Shown: one piece after another, positions 42,605-51,477 of the stretch | Position numbering within the stretch: the first letter of the stretch is position 1 | How the letters are laid out: each line of letters begins with the position of its first letter | Assembly: GCF_002234615.1 (NCBI RefSeq) | Contig: NZ_NMQW01000008.1 | Coordinates: 1-64,000, forward strand | Direction: 5' to 3' | Length of the DNA stretch: 64,000 nucleotides | Source: Paenibacillus rigui | GTDB lineage: Bacteria; Bacillota; Bacilli; Paenibacillales; NBRC-103111 | The notes under the pieces: model-generated | The model's input: the letters and a program-made list of their open reading frames with translations, nothing else | Told to the model about the DNA's origin: nothing | The model's database searches: none | Program-made: the position numbers and the translations under genes

Positions 42605-43117
42605 TTACTCTTCCGTCAGTCTACCAGTTGGCAACTTGTCCATTTTCGCATATGCGGGAAAATAACTCATCTCAACGACGGAAATGGGCTTTATTTGTTC
42701 TATCTCCTTGTGATCTTCTAAAACTTCGTCTTGACTTTGGTCTGAGGATGCCTTGCGGGGTCTCCCTTCTTCCAGTTTTATGTCAATAAAATCAACAATC
42801 TGCTGAAGTGAGGAGATTTGATTTACGATATTTTCGCGGTGACTTCTTAATTGATCCACCAGTTCGGGATATTCCGCGGAAGCATTGTCGGCCGAGGCCG
42901 CCAAAAATGGCCTCATAGCCTCAAGCGGCATTCCCGTTTTTTTGAGGCAGGATATTAGCTTGATCCTATAGATGTCCTCTTTTCGATAGACGCGATGCCC
43001 GTTTTCCTTTCGTTCTGCCTGAGGCAGGAGCATGATCTTTTCGTAAAAACGGATCGTGTCCTCGGAAATTCCGGTTTGCTCAGCAGCTTGCTTGATGGTA
43101 AACGTTTGTTCTGCCAT
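42605..43117 (-). CDS. MerR-family regulator (AdhR/NmlR-like)
   Basis: A 170-residue regulator: MerR helix-turn-helix at the N-terminus (FTIKQAAEQTGISEDTIRFYEK, residues about 6-27, with the arm HRVYRKEDIYRIKLI), then a dimerisation coiled coil (about 80-115). The single Cys57 in ISCLKKTGMPLEAM sits where AdhR/NmlR-type regulators carry their aldehyde- or electrophile-sensing cysteine. ATG 43117 follows GGAGGGG. Its own promoter and that of the divergent flavin oxidoreductase both have 19-bp spacers with dyads, the mark of MerR control. Confidence 0.92.
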   Translation of the reverse strand: MAEQTFTIKQAAEQTGISEDTIRFYEKIMLLPQAERKENGHRVYRKEDIYRIKLISCLKKTGMPLEAMRPFLAASADNASAEYPELVDQLRSHRENIVNQISSLQQIVDFIDIKLEEGRPRKASSDQSQDEVLEDHKEIEQIKPISVVEMSYFPAYAKMDKLPTGRLTEE

Positions 43118-43148
43118 TGTGTCCCCTCCTGAAATTTCCATTTTGTGT

Positions 43149-43179
43149 ATTATACATCTTGGAGCCGACTCCAAGTCAA
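43149..43179 (-). promoter_or_regulatory. MerR-type promoter of the regulator gene
   Basis: On the minus strand TTGACT, a 19-bp spacer and TATAAT (43154-43149). The spacer carries the dyad CTTGGAG-N4-CTCCAAG (43158-43175). An elongated spacer with a central dyad is the classic MerR activator layout. Confidence 0.85.
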
Positions 43180-43228
43180 ACGTATTCCCCCACCCCTTAT
43201 CCTTGGGCAGCTTCTTTGTTTCCGCACC

Positions 43229-43259
43229 TTGACTTGGATTCGACACCAACTTTTATTAT
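43229..43259 (+). promoter_or_regulatory. MerR-type promoter of the flavin oxidoreductase gene
   Basis: TTGACT (43229-43234), a 19-bp spacer and TATTAT (43254-43259). The spacer begins TGGATTCGACACCAAC, an imperfect version of the dyad in the divergent promoter, so both genes are probably controlled by the same MerR protein. Confidence 0.8.
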
Positions 43260-43316
43260 GGGTTCTGACGGGGAGAAAATCCTGGTCAATAAAGCTAACT
43301 AAAGGAGTGGGCCTCT

Positions 43317-44447
43317 ATGAACCCTAAATATCAACCTTTAATGGAGACGTTTCATTTCAAGAATGGTATCGAAGTAAAGAACCGCATTGTTCATGCGCCA
43401 ATGACGATATCGTATTCCAGGCAAGACGGTACGATATCTGATGAGTTAATCACCTATTACGAAAGACGTTCGAACGGTGTTGGAATTGTTATCACAGGGA
43501 GTACAATAGTCACACCAAATAGCAGGGTTTTTGGCGGTGAATTGGCGGCTGATCATGATGATAAGATCCCGAGTTTACAACGCCTGGCAACAACAATAAA
43601 GAAAAGCGGGGCAAAAGCCATTCTGCAAATCTTTCATGGCGGTCGTGAAAGTTCGCCGGAAGTGGTATCGAACAGTGAGATTGTAAGTGCGAGTGCGGTT
43701 GCTAAAGAAGGGGGGAGCGTAATCCCTCGAGCACTCGAGGAAAAGGAAATTGGGGAGATCATTCGTGCGTTTGGCGCTAGCACTCGGAGGGCAATCGAGG
43801 CTGGTTTCGACGGGGTAGAGATTCACGGGGCAAATCGATTTCTTATTCAACAATTTTTCTCACCGTACACAAACCAACGCGATGATCATTGGGGAGGAAA
43901 TATAGATAAACGTATGGCGTTTCCGCTCGCTGTTGTAGATGAAGTGCAAAAAGTGGTGGCAGAGTATGCCAAACAGCCTTTTCTTGTGGGATATCGGTTA
44001 TCGCCAGAAGAAGAATGGACACCCGGTATTACAATGGCCGATACACTTAAATTGGTGGAAGTCCTCGCAAATCATAATTTGGATTATTTGCATGTCTCTT
44101 TAATGGACTTTTGGTCTAAGCCTAGACGTGGAGTAGAGGACAATCGCTCCAGAATGGAAATCATCTATGAGCTTGTCGGGCAAAGAGTTCCCGTTATCGG
44201 TGTAGGTTCGATCCACACACCTGATGAGGCGCTAAGAGCGTTACAATCGGGAATTCCATTTATTGCACTTGGACGAGAACTGATTATCGATCCAGATTGG
44301 GTTGAAAAAATAACTCTAGGTAAGGAAAACGAAATTCGTACGGAGTTAACATTAAATGATCAAGAAAAATTGGGGATTGCCGAACCATTATGGTTGAAAA
44401 TCGTCCATACTCCGGGATGGTTCCCTATCGCAGATAAAGCGAAATGA
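43317..44447 (+). CDS. NADH:flavin oxidoreductase, Old Yellow Enzyme family
   Basis: A 376-residue FMN-containing TIM-barrel ene-reductase. Visible are RIVHAPMTISYS, ILQIFHGGRES, the substrate-binding HGAN (EIHGANRFLIQQFFSPYTNQR, split over residues about 170-190) with HWGGNIDKR, and the phosphate-binding end VIGVGSIHTPDEAL with IALGRELIIDPDW. Such enzymes reduce activated double bonds and quinones. The divergent MerR gene with a conserved Cys and the MerR-type promoter suggest induction by reactive electrophiles. The ATG follows AAAGGAG. Base composition is lower in GC than most neighbours. Confidence 0.93.
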   Translation: MNPKYQPLMETFHFKNGIEVKNRIVHAPMTISYSRQDGTISDELITYYERRSNGVGIVITGSTIVTPNSRVFGGELAADHDDKIPSLQRLATTIKKSGAKAILQIFHGGRESSPEVVSNSEIVSASAVAKEGGSVIPRALEEKEIGEIIRAFGASTRRAIEAGFDGVEIHGANRFLIQQFFSPYTNQRDDHWGGNIDKRMAFPLAVVDEVQKVVAEYAKQPFLVGYRLSPEEEWTPGITMADTLKLVEVLANHNLDYLHVSLMDFWSKPRRGVEDNRSRMEIIYELVGQRVPVIGVGSIHTPDEALRALQSGIPFIALGRELIIDPDWVEKITLGKENEIRTELTLNDQEKLGIAEPLWLKIVHTPGWFPIADKAK

Positions 44448-44476
44448 AAAATGGTAACGATGAATTTACCTGGATT

Positions 44477-44513
44477 ACTTTAAAGTGCTTATGTCACTAT
44501 AAAGTGCGTACTT
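44477..44513 (+). promoter_or_regulatory. Overlapping ACTT/AAGT dyads, candidate HxlR operator
   Basis: ACTTTAAAGT (44477-44486), CACT-N4-AGTG (44495-44506) and AAGT-N4-ACTT (44502-44513) lie about 70-100 bp upstream of the SDR start. An HxlR regulator gene lies convergently at the other end of the SDR gene, and HxlR proteins bind short dyads of this kind. Confidence 0.35.
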
Positions 44514-44580
44514 CCTATGTATGGTTAGTTGATGCAAAATGATGTTGTAGAAAGAATAGTACAGAGGGAGCTGAACCCGT

Positions 44581-45643
44581 ATGAATAGTACAGCAACACG
44601 CAAAGTCGCCTTGGTTGTGGGTGCAAATGGTGTTATAGGCCGCAACCTTATCGATCACCTCATCACTCTCCCGGATTGGGACGTAATCGGCGTATCGCGC
44701 CGCGGTGGAGAATCAAGTGAGCATGTTCGTTATGTGGCTGCGGATCTACTCAATATAGACGAACTTCACGAGAAGTTAAGCGATGTAACGGAGGTAACAC
44801 ACATTTTTTATGCTGCTTACCAAGACCGTCCAACTTGGGCTGAGCTTGTTCCACCGAATCTCTCCATGTTAGTGAACATCATAGAAGTGATCGAACCAAT
44901 CGCGTCGGGCTTAAAACATGTCAGTCTGATGCAGGGATACAAGGTATACGGTGCACATCTCGGCCCGTTCAAAACGCCTGCTCGTGAGACAGACGCCAAC
45001 CACATGCCTCCTGAGTTCAATATTGATCAGCAAAATTTTTTAGAAGAACGGCAAAAAGGTAAGGCTTGGACTTGGTCTGCACTCCGTCCTTCTGTAGTTT
45101 GCGGCTTCTCGCTTGGAAATCCGATGAACCTCGCAATGGTCATAGCGATTTACGCTTCAATTTCGAAGGAGCTTGGAATCCCTTTACGGTTTCCAGGCAA
45201 GCCGGGAGCCTACAACAGCCTCTTGGAGATGACAGACGCCGGGCTTCTCGCAAAGGCAACAGTATGGGCGGCGACCGACGAACGCTGTGCGAATCAGGCA
45301 TTTAACATTACGAACGGCGATCTGTTTCGTTGGAATGAGTTATGGCCGAAGATCGCTCAATACTTTGGCATGGAAACAGCGCCTCCGTTGCAGATGTCTC
45401 TGGACGTTCATGGCAGACAAGGAGCAGCTTTGGAACAAAATGGTCGAGAAGCATGGGCTTGCCCGGAATTCCTATAAAGATGTATCCTCTTGGCCATTCG
45501 GTGATTTCGTGTTTGGATGGGATTACGATTTTTTTGCCGACGGAACGAAGGCTCGTCGTTTAGGCTTTCACGAATTCGTCGATACCGAAGCCATGTTTAT
45601 GAACATTTTCGACGACTTCCGCAAGCGCAAAGTCATCCCGTAA
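44581..45643 (+). pseudogene. Frameshifted SDR-family oxidoreductase (PRISE/5-beta-reductase-like)
   Basis: The first frame (44581-45477) encodes an NAD(P)-binding Rossmann protein (VALVVGANGVIGRNLIDHL, HIFYAAYQDRPTW, LMQGYKVYGAHLG, WSALRPSVVCGF). It runs through WNELWPKIAQYFG and QMSLDV, then loses homology. The +1 frame continues exactly where the family continues (FMADKEQLWNKMVEKHGLA to MNIFDDFRKRKVIP, stop 45643). The shift lies at 45403-45409 (GACGTTC), consistent with one inserted base. Together they give about 353 residues, the normal length. It is either a recent inactivation or a sequencing error. The YxxxK active-site region (YKVYGAHLG) is intact. Confidence 0.85.
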
Positions 45644-45657
45644 ACTACCGTATACAA

Positions 45658-45691
45658 TAAGAAAACCGACCTCGTTTTGGGTCGGTTTCTT
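45658..45691. terminator. Bidirectional terminator between SDR and HxlR genes
   Basis: AAGAAAACCGACC pairs with GGTCGGTTTCTT; A- and T-tracts flank the stem on either strand. The right arm overlaps the HxlR stop codon. Confidence 0.8.
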
Positions 45692-46070
45692 AGCTGTTAT
45701 TTAAGTCGGTAAGCGTTGGATTAACCAGAATGGTAGCCTTTCCCTCGTACTTTCTCTCTATATGCGAATCGCCCCAACGGCACATCAGATGCAGGATCTC
45801 CTTTAGACTCCAGCCGTAGTCTGTCAACTCATACTCAACTCTTGGTGGTACCTGATTATAGGAAATACGTAAGATGACGCCCTCTTCTTCAAGCTCCCGA
45901 AGGTGCTGCGTTAACATCTTTTGAGTAATTGCAGGAATCAAGCTTCTAAATTCACTATTCCGTTTCTTGCCAAATGTCAGATGAAAGAGGATAACAGGTT
46001 TCCATTTCCCGCCAATTACCTCCAAAGTTGCCTCTACTGCAGTGTTGTAAATTTTTTCAGCCTTTTGCAC
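45690..46070 (-). CDS. HxlR-family transcriptional regulator
   Basis: A 126-residue winged-helix regulator with the family core VEATLEVIGGKWKPVILFHL, SLIPAITQKMLTQHLRELEEEGV and PRVEYELTDYGWSL. The usual redox-active Cys just before the first helix (CPVE in many members) is absent here (TAVE). GTG 46070 is preceded by AGAAGGAG and gives the normal length; the longer frame from 46154 would add 28 residues unlike the family. It faces the SDR gene, its probable target. Confidence 0.88.
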   Translation of the reverse strand: MQKAEKIYNTAVEATLEVIGGKWKPVILFHLTFGKKRNSEFRSLIPAITQKMLTQHLRELEEEGVILRISYNQVPPRVEYELTDYGWSLKEILHLMCRWGDSHIERKYEGKATILVNPTLTDLNNS

Positions 46071-46458
46071 ACAACCTGCTCCTTCTCGAATATTGCGGCA
46101 CCGGTCACTGGTAACTCCTGATGAATTGGGGCATGAAATGGCCCTATTAAACATTATAACTACAACCCAAATATTATGCTATCCTCCCGCTTAATGAAGC
46201 ATCGTCCGTCCGGTAAGCCCCAGGCGTTTTTTTTGCGTAGAAAGTAGAAGTTCCTCCTACTGACCCGCAGGGTATGAATGTTTAGCTTATAAGGCCGGCG
46301 AAGCCAACCGGGGGACCTGTCCGCGGCACACAGAAAACATGACTATTTTCTAACTTATAAAATAAAAAGAATAACTTATTGACAACGCTTTCTTTTGTGG
46401 AATATGATAAGTTATGAGTTAGATAAGAGTCAGTAATTCATGAGGAGAGGGCATAACC
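46071..46458. other. 388-bp intergenic stretch before the hemicellulose island
   Basis: No gene is seen. The right part carries the promoter, a cre-like sequence and TAACTTAT repeats for the SGNH gene. The left and middle part (46200-46345) is moderately structured (for example GGACCTGTCC near 46314), but matches no riboswitch class I know. Confidence 0.4.
46379..46408 (+). promoter_or_regulatory. Promoter with cre-like site and flanking repeats
   Basis: TTGACA (46379-46384), an 18-bp spacer and TATGAT (46403-46408). TTGACAACGCTTTCT over the -35 matches the CcpA cre consensus with one core mismatch. TAACTTAT occurs near 46351 and 46372, and the inverse ATAAGTTA near 46407, so the promoter sits inside an inverted repeat. 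This fits catabolite repression plus specific control of the downstream island. Confidence 0.55.
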
Positions 46459-47511
46459 ATGCTGTACAACGGATTATATTTTCATAACGTATCGGAGCTG
46501 GAGCAGCGAGACCATGGATCTGGGGTGAGGCTGCAGCGGTTTCCCAAGGAGGTGCGGCATCAGCTATCGGAGAAAGGGCGCTGGAAGGCAGTTCAGTCCA
46601 ACGGATGCGAGCTGCGTTTTGTTACAGAGGCCAAGCACGTGCGGGTGACGGTCGCTTCGCAGGAAACGAACGGTAGGGTGTTCGTGTTTCGGGGGGACTT
46701 TTTCCATTCGGCTCATACGCTTCAGGCGGGTGTCGTACAGACGCTGCAGCTTGATGTGCCGGAGCGTTTCGCTGACGTGATCCCGGAGCGGCTGAACAAC
46801 CGTGCCTTTCAATCCAACGTGTGGCGGCTGTACTTTGACCGCTTCAGTGCGGTTTTTTATGAAGTGGAAAGCTTCGGCTTCGAGGTGCGGGCGCCTTATC
46901 CGGAGGAGATGCCCCGCCTGACGATGCTCGCCTATGGATCCTCGATTACCCAGGGGGCCGGGGCGTTAGCCAACTATAACTGCTACGTGCAGCAGGCTGC
47001 CAGACGCCTGGAAATGGACGTGCTGAACCTGGGCTTAAGCGGATCGTGCTACTGTGAGGCGGAGCTGGCGGACCATCTGGCCGAGCGTCACGATTGGGAT
47101 ATCGCCTATTTGGAGCTCGGCGTCAATATGCGAAGTGTTTTTACAGTGGAGGCATTTAAGGCCCGCATCCATTACTTGCTGGACTCGATGATCGAGCGCC
47201 ATCCCGGCAAGCCGGTTTTTTTGACGACCATGTACCCGAATCGGGGGACTTACTGTCATGAGGAGGCGAGCATTCGCCCCTACCGGGAGCATGAAGAGCA
47301 GTTCAACGATGTGCTGAGGTCCTACTGTGCGGACAAACAGCATAAACAGCTGCATCTGCTGAACGGCAGTGACATCATGACGGACTTCGTTTCCTTGACC
47401 AGCGATCTGATTCATCCTTCCGACTACGGTCACATGCTGATGGGTGAGCAGGTAGCCCGGCTGCTGTGCACTGAGGTGGAGAGGCTGCGGGCCAAAGCGG
47501 TAGGCAAGTAA
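46459..47511 (+). CDS. SGNH/GDSL hydrolase (probable carbohydrate esterase)
   Basis: A 350-residue cytosolic protein with an N-terminal beta-sandwich (about residues 30-140) and a C-terminal SGNH hydrolase domain. The nucleophile Ser is in MLAYGSSITQGAG, block II Gly in LGLSGSCYCEAEL, block III Asn in LELGVNMRS and the catalytic Asp-His in DLIHPSDYGHM. This two-domain layout is found in bacterial acetylxylan or related sugar esterases. It has no signal peptide, so it acts on imported oligosaccharides. First gene after a cre-like promoter; GAGGAGAGGG precedes the ATG. Confidence 0.87.
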   Translation: MLYNGLYFHNVSELEQRDHGSGVRLQRFPKEVRHQLSEKGRWKAVQSNGCELRFVTEAKHVRVTVASQETNGRVFVFRGDFFHSAHTLQAGVVQTLQLDVPERFADVIPERLNNRAFQSNVWRLYFDRFSAVFYEVESFGFEVRAPYPEEMPRLTMLAYGSSITQGAGALANYNCYVQQAARRLEMDVLNLGLSGSCYCEAELADHLAERHDWDIAYLELGVNMRSVFTVEAFKARIHYLLDSMIERHPGKPVFLTTMYPNRGTYCHEEASIRPYREHEEQFNDVLRSYCADKQHKQLHLLNGSDIMTDFVSLTSDLIHPSDYGHMLMGEQVARLLCTEVERLRAKAVGK

Positions 47512-47632
47512 GACAAGTAAGCGCAGCGGGGCGACAGAGGGCAAGCGGAGAATAAGGTGAACGAGCCGAGGCTCAGGATCAATGAACTTTACACATATGC
47601 AATTCATGACGAACCATAAGGGGAGTAATCCA

Positions 47633-49183
47633 ATGAAAAAATGGCTTTTGGTAGTAACGGGGGCGGCGCTGACCGCTACCTCGGTGATCGGCTGCGCACA
47701 GCCCGGGTCCCAGGGAAGCGAAGGCACGGCCAGTCCGGGCGGGAAAACATCGTTCTCGATCTCGTTCCGCTCCGGTAACATCTCTTATGCGGAGAATCAT
47801 CCGAATATCAACGAGGAGAAGTGGGTCAAGAAGCTGGAGGAGCTGACGAACACGAATCTGGACATCCGCCTGATGCCGCATAAGGAATTCGATCAAAAAA
47901 TGATCCAAATGTTCGCAATCAACGATATTCCCGATGTCGTACAGGCAAGTGCGGGGTTAACAAATCCGCAGCTGGCCGGCTCGGTACAGTCGGGGGTCTT
48001 CATGCCGCTGAACGATTTGCTGAACAAGCACGGCAAAAACCTGTTGGCCAAAATCCCCAAGGATGCGTGGGAGAAGGAAACGGATGCGAACGGGAACATT
48101 TACGCCATACCGGAATGGCTGTCGAATCCCTCCCGGCGGGCGACGTGGATTCGCGCGGATCTGCTGGAGAAAACCGGCCTTCCGGAGCCGAAAACGGTGG
48201 ATGACTATCTCAATGTCATGCGTGCCTTCAAAAAAATGGGCGTTGAGAATCCCTATATGGGCCGTGAGGATTTCGTCTATTCGGACGCCTTTTTCGGGGC
48301 GAACGACGTGTTCGCCAACTTTTTTATGAAGCAGGGGGATCAGATTGTTCCGAAGTTTTTTAATGTGGAAGGCATGCAGCGGACGATGCAGACGTACAAA
48401 ACGATGCTCGAGGAAGGGCTGATCAGCAAGGAGTTCGCAACGACGAATCCGACCAAGTTCAAGAACGATATTCTTGCCGGCAAGGCGGGAATATGGAATA
48501 TGAACGCGAATCTGCTCATTCAGTGGGACAATCAGCTGAAGGAGAGCGTCCCGGGCGCGAAGATGAAATTGATATCGTCCCCGACGGGGCCGGACGGCAA
48601 GGGCGGCTTGAGGCTGGTCGGAAACGTGACCCGGGCTTATTTCATTAATAAAAATGCAAAGGACCCCGCAGGCATTATTAAATTTTTTGATTGGATGGTC
48701 AGCGACGAGGCGGAGAAGTTTTTCACCTTCGGGATCAAGGGAGAGAACTACACGGAGGAGAACGGCAAAATCAACTACAAGGCTCCGGCCAATGCACTTG
48801 AGGTGGATGAGGAGACGTACAGGCAAACCCTGCTCTGGTTCGTACAGGACACGACCTATAACAAAGGCTCTCTGAGCTTGACGCCGGAAGGGCAAAATCT
48901 GATGAAGCTGTACGACACCGTGTTGGCGAAGGAAGGCCGGGACGGCATTCAATTCGAGCCCCAGCTGCAGGGCTATACGAAAAATCCGGATATTACGCCT
49001 ACCGGGGATAAGCTGCCGCCGGTTGTTCTGGTCCATGTGATCAAAATGGTGTACGGCAAGGAAAACATCGCCGATTATCCGAAGGTGCTGGAGGAGTGGA
49101 AGTCGAAGGGCGGCAACGAGATCATCAAAGAGGCGACGGAGCGTTATAACAAGAAGGAAGGCGTCATTTTATCGAAAAAATAA
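47633..49183 (+). CDS. Lipoprotein solute-binding protein of a carbohydrate ABC importer
   Basis: A 516-residue membrane-anchored receptor of the LplA/family-1 type. The signal peptide ends in a lipobox (SVIGC, lipidated Cys21), followed by a Ser/Gly-rich linker. The fold shows KWVKKLEELTNTNLDIRLMP, IPDVVQASAG, EWLSNPSRRATWIRADLLEKTG and GIWNMNANLLIQW. Such receptors bind oligosaccharides from plant polymers. Unusually, no permease genes (LplB/YtcP types) accompany it; the next gene is a secreted esterase 13 bp away. ATG 47633 is chosen for its GGGGAG site and signal peptide. Confidence 0.9.
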   Translation: MKKWLLVVTGAALTATSVIGCAQPGSQGSEGTASPGGKTSFSISFRSGNISYAENHPNINEEKWVKKLEELTNTNLDIRLMPHKEFDQKMIQMFAINDIPDVVQASAGLTNPQLAGSVQSGVFMPLNDLLNKHGKNLLAKIPKDAWEKETDANGNIYAIPEWLSNPSRRATWIRADLLEKTGLPEPKTVDDYLNVMRAFKKMGVENPYMGREDFVYSDAFFGANDVFANFFMKQGDQIVPKFFNVEGMQRTMQTYKTMLEEGLISKEFATTNPTKFKNDILAGKAGIWNMNANLLIQWDNQLKESVPGAKMKLISSPTGPDGKGGLRLVGNVTRAYFINKNAKDPAGIIKFFDWMVSDEAEKFFTFGIKGENYTEENGKINYKAPANALEVDEETYRQTLLWFVQDTTYNKGSLSLTPEGQNLMKLYDTVLAKEGRDGIQFEPQLQGYTKNPDITPTGDKLPPVVLVHVIKMVYGKENIADYPKVLEEWKSKGGNEIIKEATERYNKKEGVILSKK

Positions 49184-49196
49184 GGAGGCGTTACGC

Positions 49197-51293
49197 TTGA
49201 ACCATTGGCTGAACGGAAAATGCACGAGACTGCTCGTCTGTGCCGCCTTGCTTGCAAGCCCCCTCGCAGGGGCGGAGCCTTGGTCTGGTTTGAAAACGTT
49301 TACGGGTACAGCTGAGGCGGAAGGGACGACAAGCACGCAGCTGTTTTACGACAGCTTCGAGTATGGCGACGCAGCCCCCGTACCCGGCTCCGCGCCATCC
49401 TTATGGTCCCAGGACGGCACGAGCGGAAGCTTGGTCAAGACGTTGACCAGCGGCATGCATACGGGGACGTACGGAGCCAAAATCGACGCGACCGATGCGC
49501 TTACACTGCACCTGAGCACAGCAGGCTACAAAAACATTCAGCTCGGCTACTGGTACAAGTCGAGCGTCACCGCAGGCGGGGTGAAGGTGGAATATTCCGT
49601 CGACGGCGGGGGTTCATGGGTGACGCTTGATCCGATCGATGCGGCCCAGGGTACGTTCAAGCAAAGGACGTATACCTTAACGGCCCCGGAACGGATGTCC
49701 GCAGACAATCTGGCGGAGCTCAGAGTTCGTTTCCGCGTGGACACGGCGACTGCTCTGTCCGGCAATGTTTACATCGATGATGTGGAGCTTGCAGGGGAGC
49801 CGCTGTCAGGTACGATTCCCGAGCCGGAGGGACCGGACATCACCTTCTTTAACGATAACTTTGATGACCCGGACAATTATGGCTCGGGGGGCGGCGTTGT
49901 CATTCCGTCTCCATGGGTACAGGAAGGGGCAAATGCCAGTGCCGCCAAGACCTCCGTATCGGCCAGTGCGCCATCGCTTCCGAATCTGGTCAAAATGGAT
50001 TCGAAGGATGCCTTGGCCCTCCCGTTAAATACGACAGGCTACGGCAGCATCAAGCTGAGCTATTATACGAGGGCATCCTCCTATATTAGCGGCAGCATCA
50101 TTGCCGAATGGTCACCCGACGATGGAGCGAGCTGGACGACGCTTGAGGAATTCAAGCTTCCCCCGGGCACAACAGAGCAAAAAAACAGTGAACCCAACAC
50201 GTTGAAATCGTGGACGCTGGCCAGCAATGCAAACAATAACGCTCATGTGAAAATAAGGTTTCGGGTAGGCGACACGATGAACGCCAACATGTACATTGAC
50301 AGCGTATCGATCGCGGGACAGGCGATCCCGGGCATTCCGCCGGCGGCCAGTCCGGTACCGGTCACACCGCCGACGGAGCCGGCGCCTTTTACCCCTCCGG
50401 CAGGAGTTACGCTGTATGAGGATGTGGAGATTGGCATGGCCGGAACGCGGCCGCTGTATACGTCCATTGCGGTACCGGAGACCGTACCAGCGAGCCCGAT
50501 GCCGGTGGTCGTGTACATTCATGGCGGAGGCTGGAATCACGGTGACCGGAAGCAGGCGTTAAGTACGATTTGCAGCTATGTGACCAAAAGAGGCTATATC
50601 GGCGTATCACTCGATTACCGGCTCACCCCGGAAGCACCGTATCCGGCCCAAATTCAGGATGTAAAGCTGGCCATCCGATATTTGAGAGCGCATGCGGCAC
50701 AGTATGGTATCGACCCCGATCGGATCGGGGTATGGGGTTCCTCCGCAGGAGGGCATTTGGCCTCGCTGCTCGGCACCTCGGGAGATCTGACATCAGCTGA
50801 TCAAGTGACGCTGGATAATGGGCATACCGTGAATGTGCCGGATTTGGAAGGCAGCGGAGGCTGGCCGCAATATTCCGACAAGGTGCAGGCCGTTGCGGAC
50901 TGGTACGGCCCTGCCGATTTTACAACGGAGTTCGCGAACAGCTACAGCTCGGTGACGGCGCTGCTGGGAGGGCACAATGCCTTCTCCGTGCCGGATGAAG
51001 CCCGGCTGGCGATGCCCGGAACGTACGCCTCCCCTGACGATCCGCCGATATGGATTCGTCATGGCGATGCGGACGCAACGATTCCTTACACCGATAGCGT
51101 CACCTTTGCTAACCAACTGACCGCTGCCGGGGTGCCGGTTGTTGATTTGAAGATCGTTCCGGGTCAAGGGCACGGCTTTACCGGGACCGCGTCGGAGCAG
51201 GCCAATGCGGAGGCTTGGACGTTCCTGGATCAGTATGTGAAGAACCGGACGGTCACGGAACATGTGTATTATAAGGCGGGATACCAGCCGTAG
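49197..51293 (+). CDS. Secreted alpha/beta-hydrolase esterase with duplicated beta-sandwich modules
   Basis: A 698-residue exported protein starting at TTG 49197 (AAGGAGGC upstream), with a signal peptide cleaved near GAEP. Two homologous modules of about 165 residues follow (about 42-205 and 212-378); each starts FYDSFE/FNDNFD and ends GNVYIDDVELAGE/ANMYIDSVSIAGQ. A Pro-rich linker leads to a BD-FAE/acetylxylan-esterase-like domain (about 400-690): oxyanion motif VVVYIHGGGWNHGD, nucleophile in VWGSSAGGHLAS, Asp in RHGDADATIP and His in GQGHGF. The modules probably bind polysaccharide, and the enzyme probably removes acyl groups from hemicellulose. Confidence 0.85.
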   Translation: MNHWLNGKCTRLLVCAALLASPLAGAEPWSGLKTFTGTAEAEGTTSTQLFYDSFEYGDAAPVPGSAPSLWSQDGTSGSLVKTLTSGMHTGTYGAKIDATDALTLHLSTAGYKNIQLGYWYKSSVTAGGVKVEYSVDGGGSWVTLDPIDAAQGTFKQRTYTLTAPERMSADNLAELRVRFRVDTATALSGNVYIDDVELAGEPLSGTIPEPEGPDITFFNDNFDDPDNYGSGGGVVIPSPWVQEGANASAAKTSVSASAPSLPNLVKMDSKDALALPLNTTGYGSIKLSYYTRASSYISGSIIAEWSPDDGASWTTLEEFKLPPGTTEQKNSEPNTLKSWTLASNANNNAHVKIRFRVGDTMNANMYIDSVSIAGQAIPGIPPAASPVPVTPPTEPAPFTPPAGVTLYEDVEIGMAGTRPLYTSIAVPETVPASPMPVVVYIHGGGWNHGDRKQALSTICSYVTKRGYIGVSLDYRLTPEAPYPAQIQDVKLAIRYLRAHAAQYGIDPDRIGVWGSSAGGHLASLLGTSGDLTSADQVTLDNGHTVNVPDLEGSGGWPQYSDKVQAVADWYGPADFTTEFANSYSSVTALLGGHNAFSVPDEARLAMPGTYASPDDPPIWIRHGDADATIPYTDSVTFANQLTAAGVPVVDLKIVPGQGHGFTGTASEQANAEAWTFLDQYVKNRTVTEHVYYKAGYQP

Positions 51294-51308
51294 GCACAGG
51301 TATTGCAG

Positions 51309-51351
51309 AGAAAAGCTGTTCCCGTAGCGAAAGCGGGGGCAGCTTTTCTTG
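51309..51351 (+). terminator. Terminator after the secreted esterase
   Basis: AGAAAAGCTG...CCCG pairs with CGGG...CAGCTTTTCT around AGCGAAAG, followed by TG and a T-rich tail. It closes the first transcription unit of the island. Confidence 0.85.
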
Positions 51352-51447
51352 TTTGCTGCAGCGATTCAGAATAGGATATATGACTGATGAAGGCGGATGA
51401 AATAGGTGGTCCGCATTTCTTTTTGCCTCCTTGCAGGAATATGGGGA

Positions 51448-51477
51448 TTGAAACCGAATACATAAACTTAGTATAAT
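51448..51477 (+). promoter_or_regulatory. Promoter of the polyol dehydrogenase gene with AAACTTAGT repeats
   Basis: TTGAAA (51448-51453), an 18-bp spacer and TATAAT (51472-51477). AAACTTAGT occurs at 51464-51472 and again at 51482-51490, an 18-bp-spaced direct repeat across the -10 box that may bind a regulator. Confidence 0.6.

Noticed and set aside
46270-46330. GC-rich segment suspected to be a riboswitch
   Set aside because: It lacks the conserved cores of the cobalamin, c-di-GMP, ydaO and guanidine classes I know, and the stems are short.
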